From: Chengkuizengella sediminis
GTDB lineage: Bacteria > Bacillota > Bacilli > Paenibacillales > KCTC-33759
Direction of reading: 5' to 3'
Length of the DNA stretch: 64,000 nucleotides
NCBI RefSeq assembly: GCF_010078385.1
Contig: NZ_SIJC01000001.1
Coordinates: 496,001 to 560,000, forward strand
In this document: positions 36,474 to 46,626 of the stretch, in pieces
How the letters are laid out: the number at the start of each line of letters is the position of its first letter
Numbering within the stretch: position 1 is the first letter of the stretch
Notes under the pieces: model-generated
The model's database searches: none
What the model was told of the DNA's origin: nothing
The model's input: the letters and a program-made list of their open reading frames with translations, nothing else
Position numbers and translations under genes: made by a program

Positions 36474-37430
36474 TTAATAAATATATAGTCCAATACCAGC
36501 TAACATTAAACCTGCCAACCAAAATGAAATTACAACTCTCCACTCGGACCAACCGCTTAATTCAAAATGGTGGTGAATGGGGCTCATTTTAAAGACACGT
36601 TTACCCGTGGTTTTGAATGAAATGACTTGTATAATTACGGATAAATTCTCAATGACAAACACCCCGCCAATGACCACTAATAAAAGCTCTGTTTTCGTAA
36701 GTATTGCAACAGCCGCCAAACCACCGCCGATACTTAATGATCCTGTATCACCCATAAACACTTTTGCTGGATGTGCATTAAATACTAAAAAGCCTAAAAC
36801 AGCACCAATCATCGCTGCACAAAAAACAGCTGTTTCAAACTGCGTGTTCATCATAGAGATGATCGCAAAAGCACCGAATGCAATTGCACTTGTACCAGAT
36901 ACTAATCCATCCAAGCCATCTGTTAAGTTAACCGCATTGGTTGTACCTAGTAACACGATAATTATAAATAGATAGTAAAACCAGCTTAAGTTTATACTTA
37001 TGTCAGCAATAGGTATATGTAGAGCTGTGCTGAAGTCCATAGAACTCAATAATACACAAATTAAAATGGATACAAAAAGTTGTCCAAGTAGTTTTTGCTT
37101 AGCACTTAAACCCATCGAACGCTTAAATACAATTTTAATGTAATCATCAAGGAAACCAATTAATCCAAAACCGAAAGTCGAAATGATTAAAATATAAAAT
37201 TCCATACCAAAGTGATCTGAAAATCTATAGAATGAAATTGACAGGGCTAAAAGGATGATGATTCCTCCCATCGTTGGTGTCCCTTTTTTCTTTAAATGCC
37301 CCTGTGGTCCTTCAGTTCTAATTTGTTGTCCAAATTTTAACCTCCGCAGGATGGGAATAAATAGTGGTCCTGTAATCAAAGCTAGTACGAATGAGACCCC
37401 TATTGTCCAATACATAATATTATAATCCAC
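36474..37430 (-). CDS. mraY: Phospho-MurNAc-pentapeptide translocase
   Basis: 318 residues, ten membrane segments. Conserved loops are [23 protein letters not shown] with the catalytic Asp pair, [15 protein letters not shown] and the His-rich [15 protein letters not shown]. It forms lipid I on undecaprenyl phosphate. The start is a GTG at 37430, 8 bases from GGAGG. Confidence 0.97.
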   Translation of the reverse strand: MDYNIMYWTIGVSFVLALITGPLFIPILRRLKFGQQIRTEGPQGHLKKKGTPTMGGIIILLALSISFYRFSDHFGMEFYILIISTFGFGLIGFLDDYIKIVFKRSMGLSAKQKLLGQLFVSILICVLLSSMDFSTALHIPIADISINLSWFYYLFIIIVLLGTTNAVNLTDGLDGLVSGTSAIAFGAFAIISMMNTQFETAVFCAAMIGAVLGFLVFNAHPAKVFMGDTGSLSIGGGLAAVAILTKTELLLVVIGGVFVIENLSVIIQVISFKTTGKRVFKMSPIHHHFELSGWSEWRVVISFWLAGLMLAGIGLYIY

Positions 37431-37443
37431 AGACCCTGCCTCC

Positions 37444-38835
37444 TTATCTATTTTTCAACTCACTGACGACATCTTCTAGTTTCATCCCGCGTGAGCCTTT
37501 AATTAAAATTACATCTTTTTTTGTTACAACTGTTAATAGTTCTTTTAATAGCTTTTCCTTTTCTTCAAATGATTTAACATGATCAGTTGAATAAAAATTT
37601 AATGCTTCTAAAGCTGCCTCTTTCCCCAAATTTCCATACGTAAAAACATAGTCTATTCGTTGGGGATCAAGTCTGCGTCCAATGTCTCGATGCAGCTCTT
37701 TTTCATTCTCACCTAATTCCAACATGTCGCCTATTACAATTATTTTATGTTGATATCCCTCTAATTCTTCCAACATTTCTATTGCTGCTTTTAATGCATT
37801 CGGACTAGAGTTATATGCATCATTTATGATCGCAAATCCAGAATTGGATTGAATTTTTTGTGTCCTCATACTGGAAACTTTGAGATGATTTAATCCCTTG
37901 ATAATATCTTCTTTTTTTATATCTAGAGATTGACTAACAGCAATAGCTGCCGTAGCGTTCATAACATTGTGTTTTCCTATTAATGGTATGTAATAATCCA
38001 TCGGTTGTGAATGATTTATGCCAAAATGCACCCCATCTTGTTCCATCTTAATATGAGTAGGATATATTTCATTCGACTCCTTCTTACCAAAACGAATTCG
38101 TTTTGTGGAAAGAGGTAAGTCATACCCAAAATCAGAAATATTCTTAAGTAAAGGTTCATCACCTGGATATATAAATACTCCCTCTTGTTTCAATCCATTT
38201 ATGATTTCTAACTTTGCTTTTGCAATTTCTTCTCTGGATCCTAACTGAAGCAAATGAGCTTCTCCTATATTAGTAATAATTGCTATTTCTGGCTCAGCCA
38301 ATTTACTTAATAATTCGATTTCTCCCCTGCCACTCATCCCCATTTCAAGAACTGCAAATTGAGTATCTTCCTTCATTTGTAGCAATGTGAGCGGTAAACC
38401 AATCTGATTATTAAAATTACCCTCTGTTTTATGAACTTTATAGGTGGTAGATAAAATAGCAGCAATCATGTCTTTAGTCGTTGTTTTCCCATTGCTTCCC
38501 GTAATGGCTATTACCCTTACCTCAACCTGTTTCATATATTGCTTAGCAAGTTCCTGTAAAGCTAATAACGTATCCTCTACAAAAATAAGTGGTATATTAT
38601 CAGGGGGGGATTCATGATCCTTCTGCCATAATGAAGCTGCCGCCCCCCTGTGGATTGCCTCTTCAACAAACAGATGTCCATCAAAATTTTCGCCAACTAG
38701 TGGAATAAACAAACTTCCTTGATTTATATGCCTTGAGTCTGTTGATACCCCATGAATGATAGCTGGAGAATTTATCTGTGTAAATTGTTCTACTTGTAAC
38801 ATACGGATTATATCATCATATGCTCGGATCATCAT
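37444..38835 (-). CDS. murF: UDP-MurNAc-tripeptide:D-Ala-D-Ala ligase
   Basis: 463 residues. The ATP loop [20 protein letters not shown], the substrate residues in [14 protein letters not shown] and the C-terminal [18 protein letters not shown] are typical. It adds the D-Ala-D-Ala dipeptide. Its ATG lies inside the last codons of murE (20-base overlap, different frame) behind AAGGAG, so translation of the two is probably coupled. Confidence 0.96.
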   Translation of the reverse strand: MMIRAYDDIIRMLQVEQFTQINSPAIIHGVSTDSRHINQGSLFIPLVGENFDGHLFVEEAIHRGAAASLWQKDHESPPDNIPLIFVEDTLLALQELAKQYMKQVEVRVIAITGSNGKTTTKDMIAAILSTTYKVHKTEGNFNNQIGLPLTLLQMKEDTQFAVLEMGMSGRGEIELLSKLAEPEIAIITNIGEAHLLQLGSREEIAKAKLEIINGLKQEGVFIYPGDEPLLKNISDFGYDLPLSTKRIRFGKKESNEIYPTHIKMEQDGVHFGINHSQPMDYYIPLIGKHNVMNATAAIAVSQSLDIKKEDIIKGLNHLKVSSMRTQKIQSNSGFAIINDAYNSSPNALKAAIEMLEELEGYQHKIIVIGDMLELGENEKELHRDIGRRLDPQRIDYVFTYGNLGKEAALEALNFYSTDHVKSFEEKEKLLKELLTVVTKKDVILIKGSRGMKLEDVVSELKNR

Positions 38836-40321
38836 TTATTATACTCCTTATCACATTCTTTGCTACTAATCTATCGTCAAAATCTTTTTTTATCCCTTGA
38901 ACTTCCTGATATGTTTCATGACCTTTACCAGCGATTAACAAAACATCCTTTGCATTAGCATTTGAAATCGCTTGGTTAATCGCCTGATGACGATCTTCAA
39001 TCAGTTCATATTGACTTCTTGTCATTCCTGAGTTTATGATCCCTTTCTCTATATCCAATAAAATATGAATCGGATTCTCTGTACGAGGGTTATCTGAAGT
39101 GACATATACATAATCACAATATTTTGCCGCAATCTGCCCCATTAAAGGTCGTTTCGTACGATCTCTATCTCCTCCACAACCGAAAACACAGATGATATTA
39201 CCTTCAGCAAACTCAGAAATTGTTTTTAAAGCATTTTCAAGGCTATCTGGAGTATGTGAATAATCAACAATGACTAAATAATCTTGATTTTCATATACAG
39301 ACTCAAATCGTCCATCGATCCCTTTTATCTGCTCCAGGCTTTCTTTGATTTCTTCTAAAGCAATTCCCTCTATAACTGACGCCGTTATCGCAGCTAAAGC
39401 ATTGTATATATTGAATTTACCAATAAGTTGAAGATGAAAATCCAATGTTCCAGCATATGAAATGACTTTAAAGTTGGTCCCTTTTGAAGTAATACGGATA
39501 TCTGTTGCTCGAACATCAACATCTTCCTGATCAATGCCGTATGTAAATACTTCAGCTGTTGTAATTTTCTTGAAATAATTAGATGCTGGATCATCTCCGT
39601 TTAATACAGCATATTTTTTGAATTCAAAATTATCAGAAAAGGTATTTCCAAATCTAGAAAACAATAAACCCTTAGACTGTTTATATTTCTCCATGGTACC
39701 GTGATAGTCTAAATGATCTTGAGTTAAATTTGTAAAAATAGCAGTGCGGTAATGACAGCCTATCACCCGCCCCATTTCTAGGGCATGGCTTGAAACTTCC
39801 ATTATACAATAATCAATATTATTTTTTTGCATTAAATCCAAACTTCTTTGTAGTTCTAATGCTTCAAGTGTCGTGTTTTCTACACAATATGATTGATCAT
39901 CAATTTTCATTTGAATCGTGCCCATTAAACCTGTGCGATGGGATTGGTCTCTTAAAATTTTTTCTATTAAATAAGTTGTAGTTGTTTTTCCATTTGTTCC
40001 AGTCACTCCGATAAGTTTCAGTTTATGACTTGGATATTGATAAAATGCTGAAGCAAATACAGCCATCGCATACCTGCTATCTTTTACAAGTATTATTGGA
40101 ATATTCCATTCACCATCCTGTTGTACGACCAAGGCGGCAGCACCATTTTGAACAGCTTGTTCTGCAAATTCGTGACCATCCACTCGATGTCCAACAATAC
40201 AAATAAATAAATCTCCTGACTTCACCTTTCTAGAATCAGTTTTAATGCCTGTAATCACTGTATCTGGATCTCCATGAAGATTAGAAAGTTTTAATAATGA
40301 GGCGAATTCTTTGAGTAACAT
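38816..40321 (-). CDS. murE: UDP-MurNAc-L-Ala-D-Glu:meso-DAP ligase
   Basis: 501 residues. The ATP loop is VTGTNGKTTTTYLIEKIL. The specificity motif is DNPRTENP (about residue 409), the version that selects meso-diaminopimelate; lysine-type MurE carries a different sequence there. Together with dapL at 13761 this predicts meso-DAP cross-linked peptidoglycan. It follows spoVD by 52 bases. Confidence 0.96.
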   Translation of the reverse strand: MLLKEFASLLKLSNLHGDPDTVITGIKTDSRKVKSGDLFICIVGHRVDGHEFAEQAVQNGAAALVVQQDGEWNIPIILVKDSRYAMAVFASAFYQYPSHKLKLIGVTGTNGKTTTTYLIEKILRDQSHRTGLMGTIQMKIDDQSYCVENTTLEALELQRSLDLMQKNNIDYCIMEVSSHALEMGRVIGCHYRTAIFTNLTQDHLDYHGTMEKYKQSKGLLFSRFGNTFSDNFEFKKYAVLNGDDPASNYFKKITTAEVFTYGIDQEDVDVRATDIRITSKGTNFKVISYAGTLDFHLQLIGKFNIYNALAAITASVIEGIALEEIKESLEQIKGIDGRFESVYENQDYLVIVDYSHTPDSLENALKTISEFAEGNIICVFGCGGDRDRTKRPLMGQIAAKYCDYVYVTSDNPRTENPIHILLDIEKGIINSGMTRSQYELIEDRHQAINQAISNANAKDVLLIAGKGHETYQEVQGIKKDFDDRLVAKNVIRSIINDDPSI

Positions 40322-40373
40322 GGCAAAACACCCCCAAAACTAAAGTATGGATAATACAGTAGCTTTAAGCACA

Positions 40374-42299
40374 TTATTTACTATTATTTGATAAATAGAC
40401 ACGAATTGTGGAGCCTATTTCAACTCTTTCTCCAGCTTTAGGGGCTTGACTTACAACTACATTACCTTCCCCTGATTTTGTAAGCTGAAAGTTAGGGTTT
40501 AAACTTTGTATGATTTCAGTTGTAGTCATACCCACCAAATTGGGTACCTCTTTATATTTGACATCACCATATTTATATTCTTTCTCGATTTGATCCTCCC
40601 TAGGCTCTACTTTCATGTAACGCAACGTGTCTTCCATCATATTTTTAACAATTGGAGCGGCAACTACTCCCCCAAATTGTATACCTTTTGGGTTATCCAC
40701 TGCAACATAAATAACGACTTTCGGATCATCAGCTGGTGCAAAACCAATAAAAGAAACAATATGTTCATTTGGAGAATACCTTCCGTTTATTACTTTCTGA
40801 GCTGTTCCTGTTTTACCACCTACACGATATCCATCGATATATGCGTTCCTTCCTGTTCCATTAGCTACAACACTTTCCAGTGCCTCGCGAACCTGCTTGG
40901 ATGTTTCTGCTGATATGACTGTTCTTACAGCTTTGGGTTCAAATTCTTTTATTACTTCTCCAGTTTCAGGATGTATCCATCTTCCTGCAACTTGAGGTGT
41001 ATATAATGTTCCTCCATTTATGGCTGCCGATACAGCTGCCACTTGTTGAATCGGTGTAACCGAAACCCCCTGACCAAATGAAGTTGTTGCAAGTTCAACT
41101 GGACCTACTCGATCCAAATTAAATAAGATCCCGTTTTCTTCCCCTCCAAGGTCAATGCCGGTTTTAGTTCCAAATCCGAAATTTTTAATATAATCATATA
41201 AGGTCTCCTTACCTAAACGCTGACCTAATATAACAAAGGCAGGGTTACAAGAGTTCTCTACTCCTTCTAAAAAAGTCTGACTACCATGTCCTCCATGTCT
41301 CCAACATCGTAAACGAGTACCCGCTACCTCTATACTGCCTGGGTCATGAAAAGTATCTTGCTTCAAATTCACTTTATTTTCTTCTAATGCCGCTGCCAAC
41401 GTAATGATTTTGAAAGTAGAACCTGGCTCATATGTTTTCCAAATGGGTAAATTTCGATTATAAATACTAGATGCAAATTCAGCATAATTCCCTGGTTCAT
41501 AATCTGGTTTTGTTGACATAGCCAGTATTTCACCAGATTGAGGATCCATCGCAATGGCTAATACACTATCTGGCTGATACTTTGTCATTGCCTGATCCAA
41601 CTCACGTTCTAAGATCATTTGAATATTTTTATCTAACGTTAATTGTAAAGTTAGTCCATCTTTTGGAGCTGTATATTGTTCAGAAGCGTTGGGCATTAAA
41701 TCACCTTTTGCGTCCGATAAAAAAGATATATTCCCCTTTGTTCCTGTTAAATACTTATCATAGGTTAACTCCACGCCTGTAAGACCTTGATTATCAATAC
41801 CTGTGAAACCTAAAACATGTGATGCTAGATTATCGTAAGGATAATATCTTTCGTTGTCCTCTGCAATCACAATTCCTGGTAAATTTAACTTTCTTATTTC
41901 CTGTGCCTTTTCAACTGGTATTTTTCGACCACCAGGTTGTATCCTTACAATTAATTCTTTTTTTGTAATTAAACCATAAACTTTTTCTTCAGATATTTGC
42001 AAAATGCTTGCCAGCTGTTTTGCTGTGGACTTTGCATCATCAATTTGAACAGGAATAGCTAATACAGACGGGGAAGTAATATTATAAGCTAATTGCTCCC
42101 CATTACGATCTACAATTTCACCTCTTTTGGCTTCAAAAGGAATATTTCTTCTCCAAGTGTCTTCTGCTCTCTGAGAAAGTTCAGGTCCAGTCCATAATTG
42201 CACATAACCCAGCCTAATCCACAAGCTTAAAAAACCTATAACTCCTAACAACAGAGCAATAAATATTCTTTTTCTTAATGTTACATTAGAGATTTTCAT
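40374..42299 (-). CDS. spoVD: Class B PBP with one PASTA domain, SpoVD type
   Basis: 641 residues. One membrane anchor (about 11-30), a PBP dimerisation domain, and a transpeptidase domain with SxxK at S294 (EPGSTFKI), SCN in VENSCNPAFV, and KTG in GGKTGTAQKV. One C-terminal PASTA domain (VPNLVGMTTTEIIQSL...VSQAPKAGERVEIGSTIRVYL). SpoVD is the transpeptidase of spore cortex synthesis and partners with SpoVE, encoded downstream in this cluster. The single PASTA and position after pbpB support the spoVD label. Confidence 0.92.
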   Translation of the reverse strand: MKISNVTLRKRIFIALLLGVIGFLSLWIRLGYVQLWTGPELSQRAEDTWRRNIPFEAKRGEIVDRNGEQLAYNITSPSVLAIPVQIDDAKSTAKQLASILQISEEKVYGLITKKELIVRIQPGGRKIPVEKAQEIRKLNLPGIVIAEDNERYYPYDNLASHVLGFTGIDNQGLTGVELTYDKYLTGTKGNISFLSDAKGDLMPNASEQYTAPKDGLTLQLTLDKNIQMILERELDQAMTKYQPDSVLAIAMDPQSGEILAMSTKPDYEPGNYAEFASSIYNRNLPIWKTYEPGSTFKIITLAAALEENKVNLKQDTFHDPGSIEVAGTRLRCWRHGGHGSQTFLEGVENSCNPAFVILGQRLGKETLYDYIKNFGFGTKTGIDLGGEENGILFNLDRVGPVELATTSFGQGVSVTPIQQVAAVSAAINGGTLYTPQVAGRWIHPETGEVIKEFEPKAVRTVISAETSKQVREALESVVANGTGRNAYIDGYRVGGKTGTAQKVINGRYSPNEHIVSFIGFAPADDPKVVIYVAVDNPKGIQFGGVVAAPIVKNMMEDTLRYMKVEPREDQIEKEYKYGDVKYKEVPNLVGMTTTEIIQSLNPNFQLTKSGEGNVVVSQAPKAGERVEIGSTIRVYLSNNSK

Positions 42300-42376
42300 G
42301 GTCTCCCCCTTATCCCAATCGTTGATTCCTATTTGATATCAAGGATATTCAACAAGGATTAGGGTTAGAACAAGCT

Positions 42377-44605
42377 TCAGCTACCTTCCGTATTTTGATC
42401 TGATGCAGAAGCATCATCATTTTCTTGTTCACTTTCCTCTGATTGTTCAAGCTTGGCTTGTGCTTGTTGTTCTAAAGTTTGCAGTTCTAATATAACTACT
42501 CTTTTGTTTCCATCATATTCCACTTCCTGATTAACAACATAAGCTGATCCATTCACTTCACATTCAACTTCTAATAATGGACAAATTTGTAAAACATCTC
42601 GTAAGGATTTGTTTGTTAAATCAGGCACAGATATTTTTTCTGGTGACTCAGTTAGAAGATACCCACTTTGACCAAATACCATTTCAGAACCCACCGTAGG
42701 AAATTGCTCAATCACATGAGTACCATTTCCTAACACCTCATAAGAAAGTCCATTTTTTGAGAATTCATTTTCAGCAGCCAAAACAGTAAGATCTACGACA
42801 TTCGGTGTTTCTATCATTATTTCTTCCTGAGTAAATCCTTCATCTGATTTTGTGGCAACGCCTAAATGCCTTAAACTGTTCAGCATGATTTCTTTAAAAA
42901 CAGGAGCTACCACCGAACTACCCAGCTTATAATTCCCACCAATATCTGGCTGATCTGCCACTACAATTAATGCAATTTTTGGATCTTCAACAGGAGCAAA
43001 GCCTATAAAAGAGTTTAGCCATACATCATTTGCATATTTACCATCAATTACCACATTTGCTGTCCCTGTTTTACCTGCCGCTCGATACCCGTCCATATAG
43101 GCTAATCTACCTGTTCCAATCGATTGATCAGAGATCACCTGCTCTAAATATAATGCTACCTCTTTAGCCGTTTCTTCCGAAATTACTTGACGGGCAACTT
43201 CAGGGGAAAAACTTTCGATAACATCACCCGTGTCGGTATCAATAATTTCTTTTACAATTTGCGGTTTTAACAACTTCCCACCATTTGCAATTGCAGAAAT
43301 TGCTGCAATTTGTTGTATTGTCGTCACCGTGATCCCTTGTCCATATGTCGCAGTAGCAACTTCAGCATCCCACTGAAGGCTTATTTTCCCCGAAGCTTCG
43401 CCTGGGAGTTCTATTCCTGTTGGTTGACCAAAGCCAAAATCGTTCATATATTGTTCTAAAGTCTCTTTACCTAATTGCTCGTATCCAAGTTTGACAAATG
43501 CAACATTACTAGAACGCTTCAAACCTTCTAAATAAGAAATAATACCCCAACCAGCACCATTATTATGATCCTTCAACCTCCCACCTGGTACTTGAATAGA
43601 ACCAGATTGATACGTTGCATCTGGATTAAACAAACCTTCTTCTACAGCCGCTGCTAGAGTCACAATTTTAAAGGTTGAACCTGGTTCATATTGGGAACGC
43701 ACAGCATGATTCTTAAAATCATCTTGTGAATCAAAATCCCAATATTCATTCGGGTTATAATTTGGAAGGTTTGCCATGCCTAGAATCTCCATTGTATGAG
43801 GATCAACTGCGATTGCAGTTATACTTTTCGGTTTATATTGTTCATAAGCCGTTTCAATCGCTTGTTCAACAAACAATTGTATGTTTTCGTCAATGGTAAG
43901 TTTCAAAGATTTCCCATTTTCTGGAGGTGTATAAGCTACCTTACTATCTGGTATCTCGTAAGATTTAGAGTCACTCTGATAGCTTCGGTAACCTGGTGTT
44001 CCATTTAATAATTCTTCAAAATAAGCCTCGAGACCTGATCGGACTTCCCCATCTTTCCTAACATAACCTAATACATGTGAAGCTAAGTCATTAGCAGGAT
44101 AAGTACGTTTTACTTCTGGAATCAAATATACACTACCCTCTAATTCCTTCTCACTTATCACCGTTCTGATTTGTTCAGCAGTTTTGGCATCAATTTTCCA
44201 ACCCTCATTACGAATCTCTCTTTGTCCATAAAAGGTGCCATCTTCTTTTTGTTTCGTAACAATATCATGTAATTTCTCCTGTTTAATAAGACCATCCATA
44301 TTTAACAAAGGTGCCAAAGCATCCATAACATCAAAAACCATATCATTTTCATTGATAGTACGTGGACTTACAGCTACCGTATACGCTTCTGCATCTTGTG
44401 CTAATACTTCACCGTTGCGATCATAAATAAAACCTCTTTGAGCAGGAATCTCTTGGTTTTTTTCCCAAGAATCCTGTGCCTTTTGTAAAAGAGCAGGGGA
44501 TTGTATAATCTGAAGCCAATAAACCTGATATAAGAGTCCAAAAAAAAGAAGGGTAAATACCCCACCAAAAAGCAACGAGCGAACTTTGGATTTTTTATTC
44601 ATCAT
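42377..44605 (-). CDS. pbpB: Class B PBP with two PASTA domains, PBP2B type
   Basis: About 742 residues from ATG 44605 (GGAG at 6 bases); the ATG four codons upstream overlaps the ftsL stop and has a poorer site. Transpeptidase motifs are EPGSTFKIVTLAAAVEE, SSN in LKRSSNVAFVKLG, and AAGKTGTANVV. Two PASTA-like repeats follow, then an acidic Glu/Gln-rich tail. It is the septal transpeptidase partner of the divisome SEDS protein, next to ftsL as usual. Confidence 0.94.
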   Translation of the reverse strand: MMNKKSKVRSLLFGGVFTLLFFGLLYQVYWLQIIQSPALLQKAQDSWEKNQEIPAQRGFIYDRNGEVLAQDAEAYTVAVSPRTINENDMVFDVMDALAPLLNMDGLIKQEKLHDIVTKQKEDGTFYGQREIRNEGWKIDAKTAEQIRTVISEKELEGSVYLIPEVKRTYPANDLASHVLGYVRKDGEVRSGLEAYFEELLNGTPGYRSYQSDSKSYEIPDSKVAYTPPENGKSLKLTIDENIQLFVEQAIETAYEQYKPKSITAIAVDPHTMEILGMANLPNYNPNEYWDFDSQDDFKNHAVRSQYEPGSTFKIVTLAAAVEEGLFNPDATYQSGSIQVPGGRLKDHNNGAGWGIISYLEGLKRSSNVAFVKLGYEQLGKETLEQYMNDFGFGQPTGIELPGEASGKISLQWDAEVATATYGQGITVTTIQQIAAISAIANGGKLLKPQIVKEIIDTDTGDVIESFSPEVARQVISEETAKEVALYLEQVISDQSIGTGRLAYMDGYRAAGKTGTANVVIDGKYANDVWLNSFIGFAPVEDPKIALIVVADQPDIGGNYKLGSSVVAPVFKEIMLNSLRHLGVATKSDEGFTQEEIMIETPNVVDLTVLAAENEFSKNGLSYEVLGNGTHVIEQFPTVGSEMVFGQSGYLLTESPEKISVPDLTNKSLRDVLQICPLLEVECEVNGSAYVVNQEVEYDGNKRVVILELQTLEQQAQAKLEQSEESEQENDDASASDQNTEGS

Positions 44606-44616
44606 TTTCAACTCCA

Positions 44617-45030
44617 TTAATCTTTAAATGCGATATCTTCAGTTGTTTCAGAATTATTTGTTGTGGGAGAAATTTGAAGTACATTTGCTTCATCCGTTAA
44701 TGCAAAGTTTAATGATTCAGCATATTCAATTAATCTCTTAGGATCTTCCATCTTTCTTACTTCAAGTTTTAAATTTTTATTTTCCTTTTCCATTTTCTGT
44801 ATATCAATAGAGATTTGCTGCATTTTCGTATTCGATTCATAAATTTGTGCGTTTTTAAATATAACAAACCCAGCAATGACAACACACATGATAATCGCAA
44901 CTAAATAAAGCAGCTTCTCAGGTGCAGAAATCGTCTTTTTCCGATTCACTGTAATTTGCGTCTTTTTTCGATAAACATTTCTATTTACATTTTCCTTTAC
45001 CGCTAAATTCCCCTGAACTCGAAATGCCAT
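44617..45030 (-). CDS. ftsL: Cell-division protein FtsL
   Basis: 137 residues: a basic cytoplasmic part (VYRKKTQITVNRKK), one membrane span (about residues 42-60, YLVAIIMCVVIAGFVIF) and an extracellular coiled coil (NTKMQQISIDIQKMEKENKNLKLEVRKM) followed by the conserved PKRLIEYAESLNF. It complexes with DivIB and a DivIC partner. The stop overlaps the pbpB region. Identification relies on topology and position between rsmH and pbpB. Confidence 0.92.
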   Translation of the reverse strand: MAFRVQGNLAVKENVNRNVYRKKTQITVNRKKTISAPEKLLYLVAIIMCVVIAGFVIFKNAQIYESNTKMQQISIDIQKMEKENKNLKLEVRKMEDPKRLIEYAESLNFALTDEANVLQISPTTNNSETTEDIAFKD

Positions 45031-45057
45031 AAAACTCCCTCCTTTTTCATAGAAAAA

Positions 45058-46008
45058 CTATAACTTTTCCGCTACTCTCAATTTTGCTGACCTAGCTCTT
45101 CGATTTATTTCTAACTCTTGCTCACTCGGTAACATTGGTCTCTTTTGAACTAATTTGATTGTTGCTTTATTTTCACAAACACAAATTGGAAAATCTGGTG
45201 GACATGTACACTTAGGTATATAATGTGAAAATATTTTTTTGCACATTCGATCTTCTAAGGAATGAAAAGTGATCACAGAAGCCCTTCCTTCTGGAGCCAA
45301 ACACTCTATCGTTTGATGAAGTGCTGTTTCAAAAGCACCTAATTCATCATTTACAGCTATACGTATAGCTTGAAAGCTTCTTTTGGCTGGATGCGGACCT
45401 ACTCTTCTTGTTGCTGCAGGTATGGCTTCCTTAATAACTTCAGCAAGTTCTTTAGTTGAATGGATAGGAGTCTCTGTTCTTGTTTGTACAATTTTTTTTG
45501 CAATTCTTTTAGAGAATTTCTCCTCGCCATATTCAAATAGTATTTGAATCAACTGTTGTTCGGACCATTCATTTACAACTTCAAAAGCTGTCAGTGGACT
45601 GGTTTGATCCATCCTCATATCTAATTCAGCCTCATGATTATAGCTAAAACCCCGTTCGGCTTCATCTAATTGTGGTGAAGAGACACCTAGATCAAATAAG
45701 ATACCATTCACTTGTGGCTTTCCTTCTTTTTTCGGAATATCTAGTTCACTTAAAGCTTGTTTAAGATTGCGAAAATTACTCTTAATGAAAATGACTCTAT
45801 CCAAATAAGGATGGAGTTTATCCTTTGCATGATGTATTGCTGAGTCATCTTGATCGAATGCGATTAATAAACCTTTTGAACTCAATTTGGAAGCTATCAA
45901 TGAACTATGTCCGGCTCCTCCTAACGTACAATCTACATATATTCCATCAGGATGAATATTTAATGCCTTTACAGCCTCTTCTTTTAATACAGTGATGTGA
46001 TGAAACAA
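45058..46008 (-). CDS. rsmH: 16S rRNA (cytosine-1402-N4)-methyltransferase RsmH
   Basis: 316 residues. Signatures: [13 protein letters not shown], the SAM site [45 protein letters not shown], and [22 protein letters not shown]. Methylates C1402 of 16S rRNA in the P site. The start is TTG at 46008, 9 bases from GGAGG. It follows mraZ by 28 bases as in nearly all dcw clusters. Confidence 0.96.
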   Translation of the reverse strand: MFHHITVLKEEAVKALNIHPDGIYVDCTLGGAGHSSLIASKLSSKGLLIAFDQDDSAIHHAKDKLHPYLDRVIFIKSNFRNLKQALSELDIPKKEGKPQVNGILFDLGVSSPQLDEAERGFSYNHEAELDMRMDQTSPLTAFEVVNEWSEQQLIQILFEYGEEKFSKRIAKKIVQTRTETPIHSTKELAEVIKEAIPAATRRVGPHPAKRSFQAIRIAVNDELGAFETALHQTIECLAPEGRASVITFHSLEDRMCKKIFSHYIPKCTCPPDFPICVCENKATIKLVQKRPMLPSEQELEINRRARSAKLRVAEKL

Positions 46009-46036
46009 CTTACGATCCCTCCAAAGATGATAATTT

Positions 46037-46474
46037 CTACATATCGAAATCTAGGTCGACTAATTTTTCAGCAATTTCATTAAAAGAACTTTCAGATTGT
46101 TGGAAATATCCTTCCCAAACTTCTTTGTTCCAAATTTCAATTCGATTAGAAACTCCAATGAAGATCGATTCCTTTTCTAATTTCGCATGTGATTTTAAGT
46201 TATTCGGTATATTTACCCTTCCCTGTTTGTCTAGCTCACATTCTGTTGCCCCAGAAAAGAAAAACCGTGTAAATGCTCTTGCATCAGATTTCATAAGGGG
46301 CAGCGCTTTTAGCTTTTTTTCTAAAACTCCCCATTCTTCAGACGGGTAGATAAATAAACATTGGTCTAGTCCACGGGTCATGATAAAGGTTGATCCAAGG
46401 GCATCACGAAATTTAGAAGGTACAATGACTCTACCTTTTTCATCTATGTTATGTTGATATTCACCCATGAACAT
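46037..46474 (-). CDS. mraZ: Transcriptional regulator MraZ
   Basis: 145 residues. Two SpoVT/AbrB-like swapped-hairpin repeats: [25 protein letters not shown] and [24 protein letters not shown]. MraZ forms ring oligomers that bind repeated GTGG-type boxes upstream of its own operon and controls the dcw cluster. Such boxes are present just upstream (46494-46530). ATG at 46474 follows GAGGGG. Confidence 0.96.
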   Translation of the reverse strand: MFMGEYQHNIDEKGRVIVPSKFRDALGSTFIMTRGLDQCLFIYPSEEWGVLEKKLKALPLMKSDARAFTRFFFSGATECELDKQGRVNIPNNLKSHAKLEKESIFIGVSNRIEIWNKEVWEGYFQQSESSFNEIAEKLVDLDFDM

Positions 46475-46493
46475 ACGATCTTACCCCTCTCTC

Positions 46494-46530
46494 ACCCCTA
46501 TGTACCACTTTACACCACTTTCTACCACTA
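46494..46530 (-). promoter_or_regulatory. MraZ-binding direct repeats
   Basis: Reading the minus strand, AGTGGTAGAA, AGTGGTGTAA, AGTGGTACAT and AGGGGTGAGA are four direct repeats at exact 10-base intervals, ending 20 bases before the mraZ ATG. The spacing (one helical turn) and GTGG core match MraZ operators. Confidence 0.85.
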
Positions 46531-46552
46531 TGACTAGCTAATTTCTACAAAA

Positions 46553-46587
46553 ATAAAAAAAATCCTGCTTTTTACAGGATTTTTTTA
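46553..46587. terminator. Terminator between ahcY and mraZ
   Basis: AAAAATCCTG (about 46558-46567) pairs with CAGGATTTTT (about 46575-46584), loop CTTTTTA, T runs on both strands. It ends the bshC-ahcY transcript before the mraZ promoter region. Confidence 0.88.
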
Positions 46588-46626
46588 AAAAATAGTTCTA
46601 TAGTCCGATGATATCGGGTTATTTTT

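Noticed and set aside
36577..36975. 132-codon plus-strand frame opposite mraY
   Set aside because: Shadow frame of a membrane-protein gene; no independent signals.
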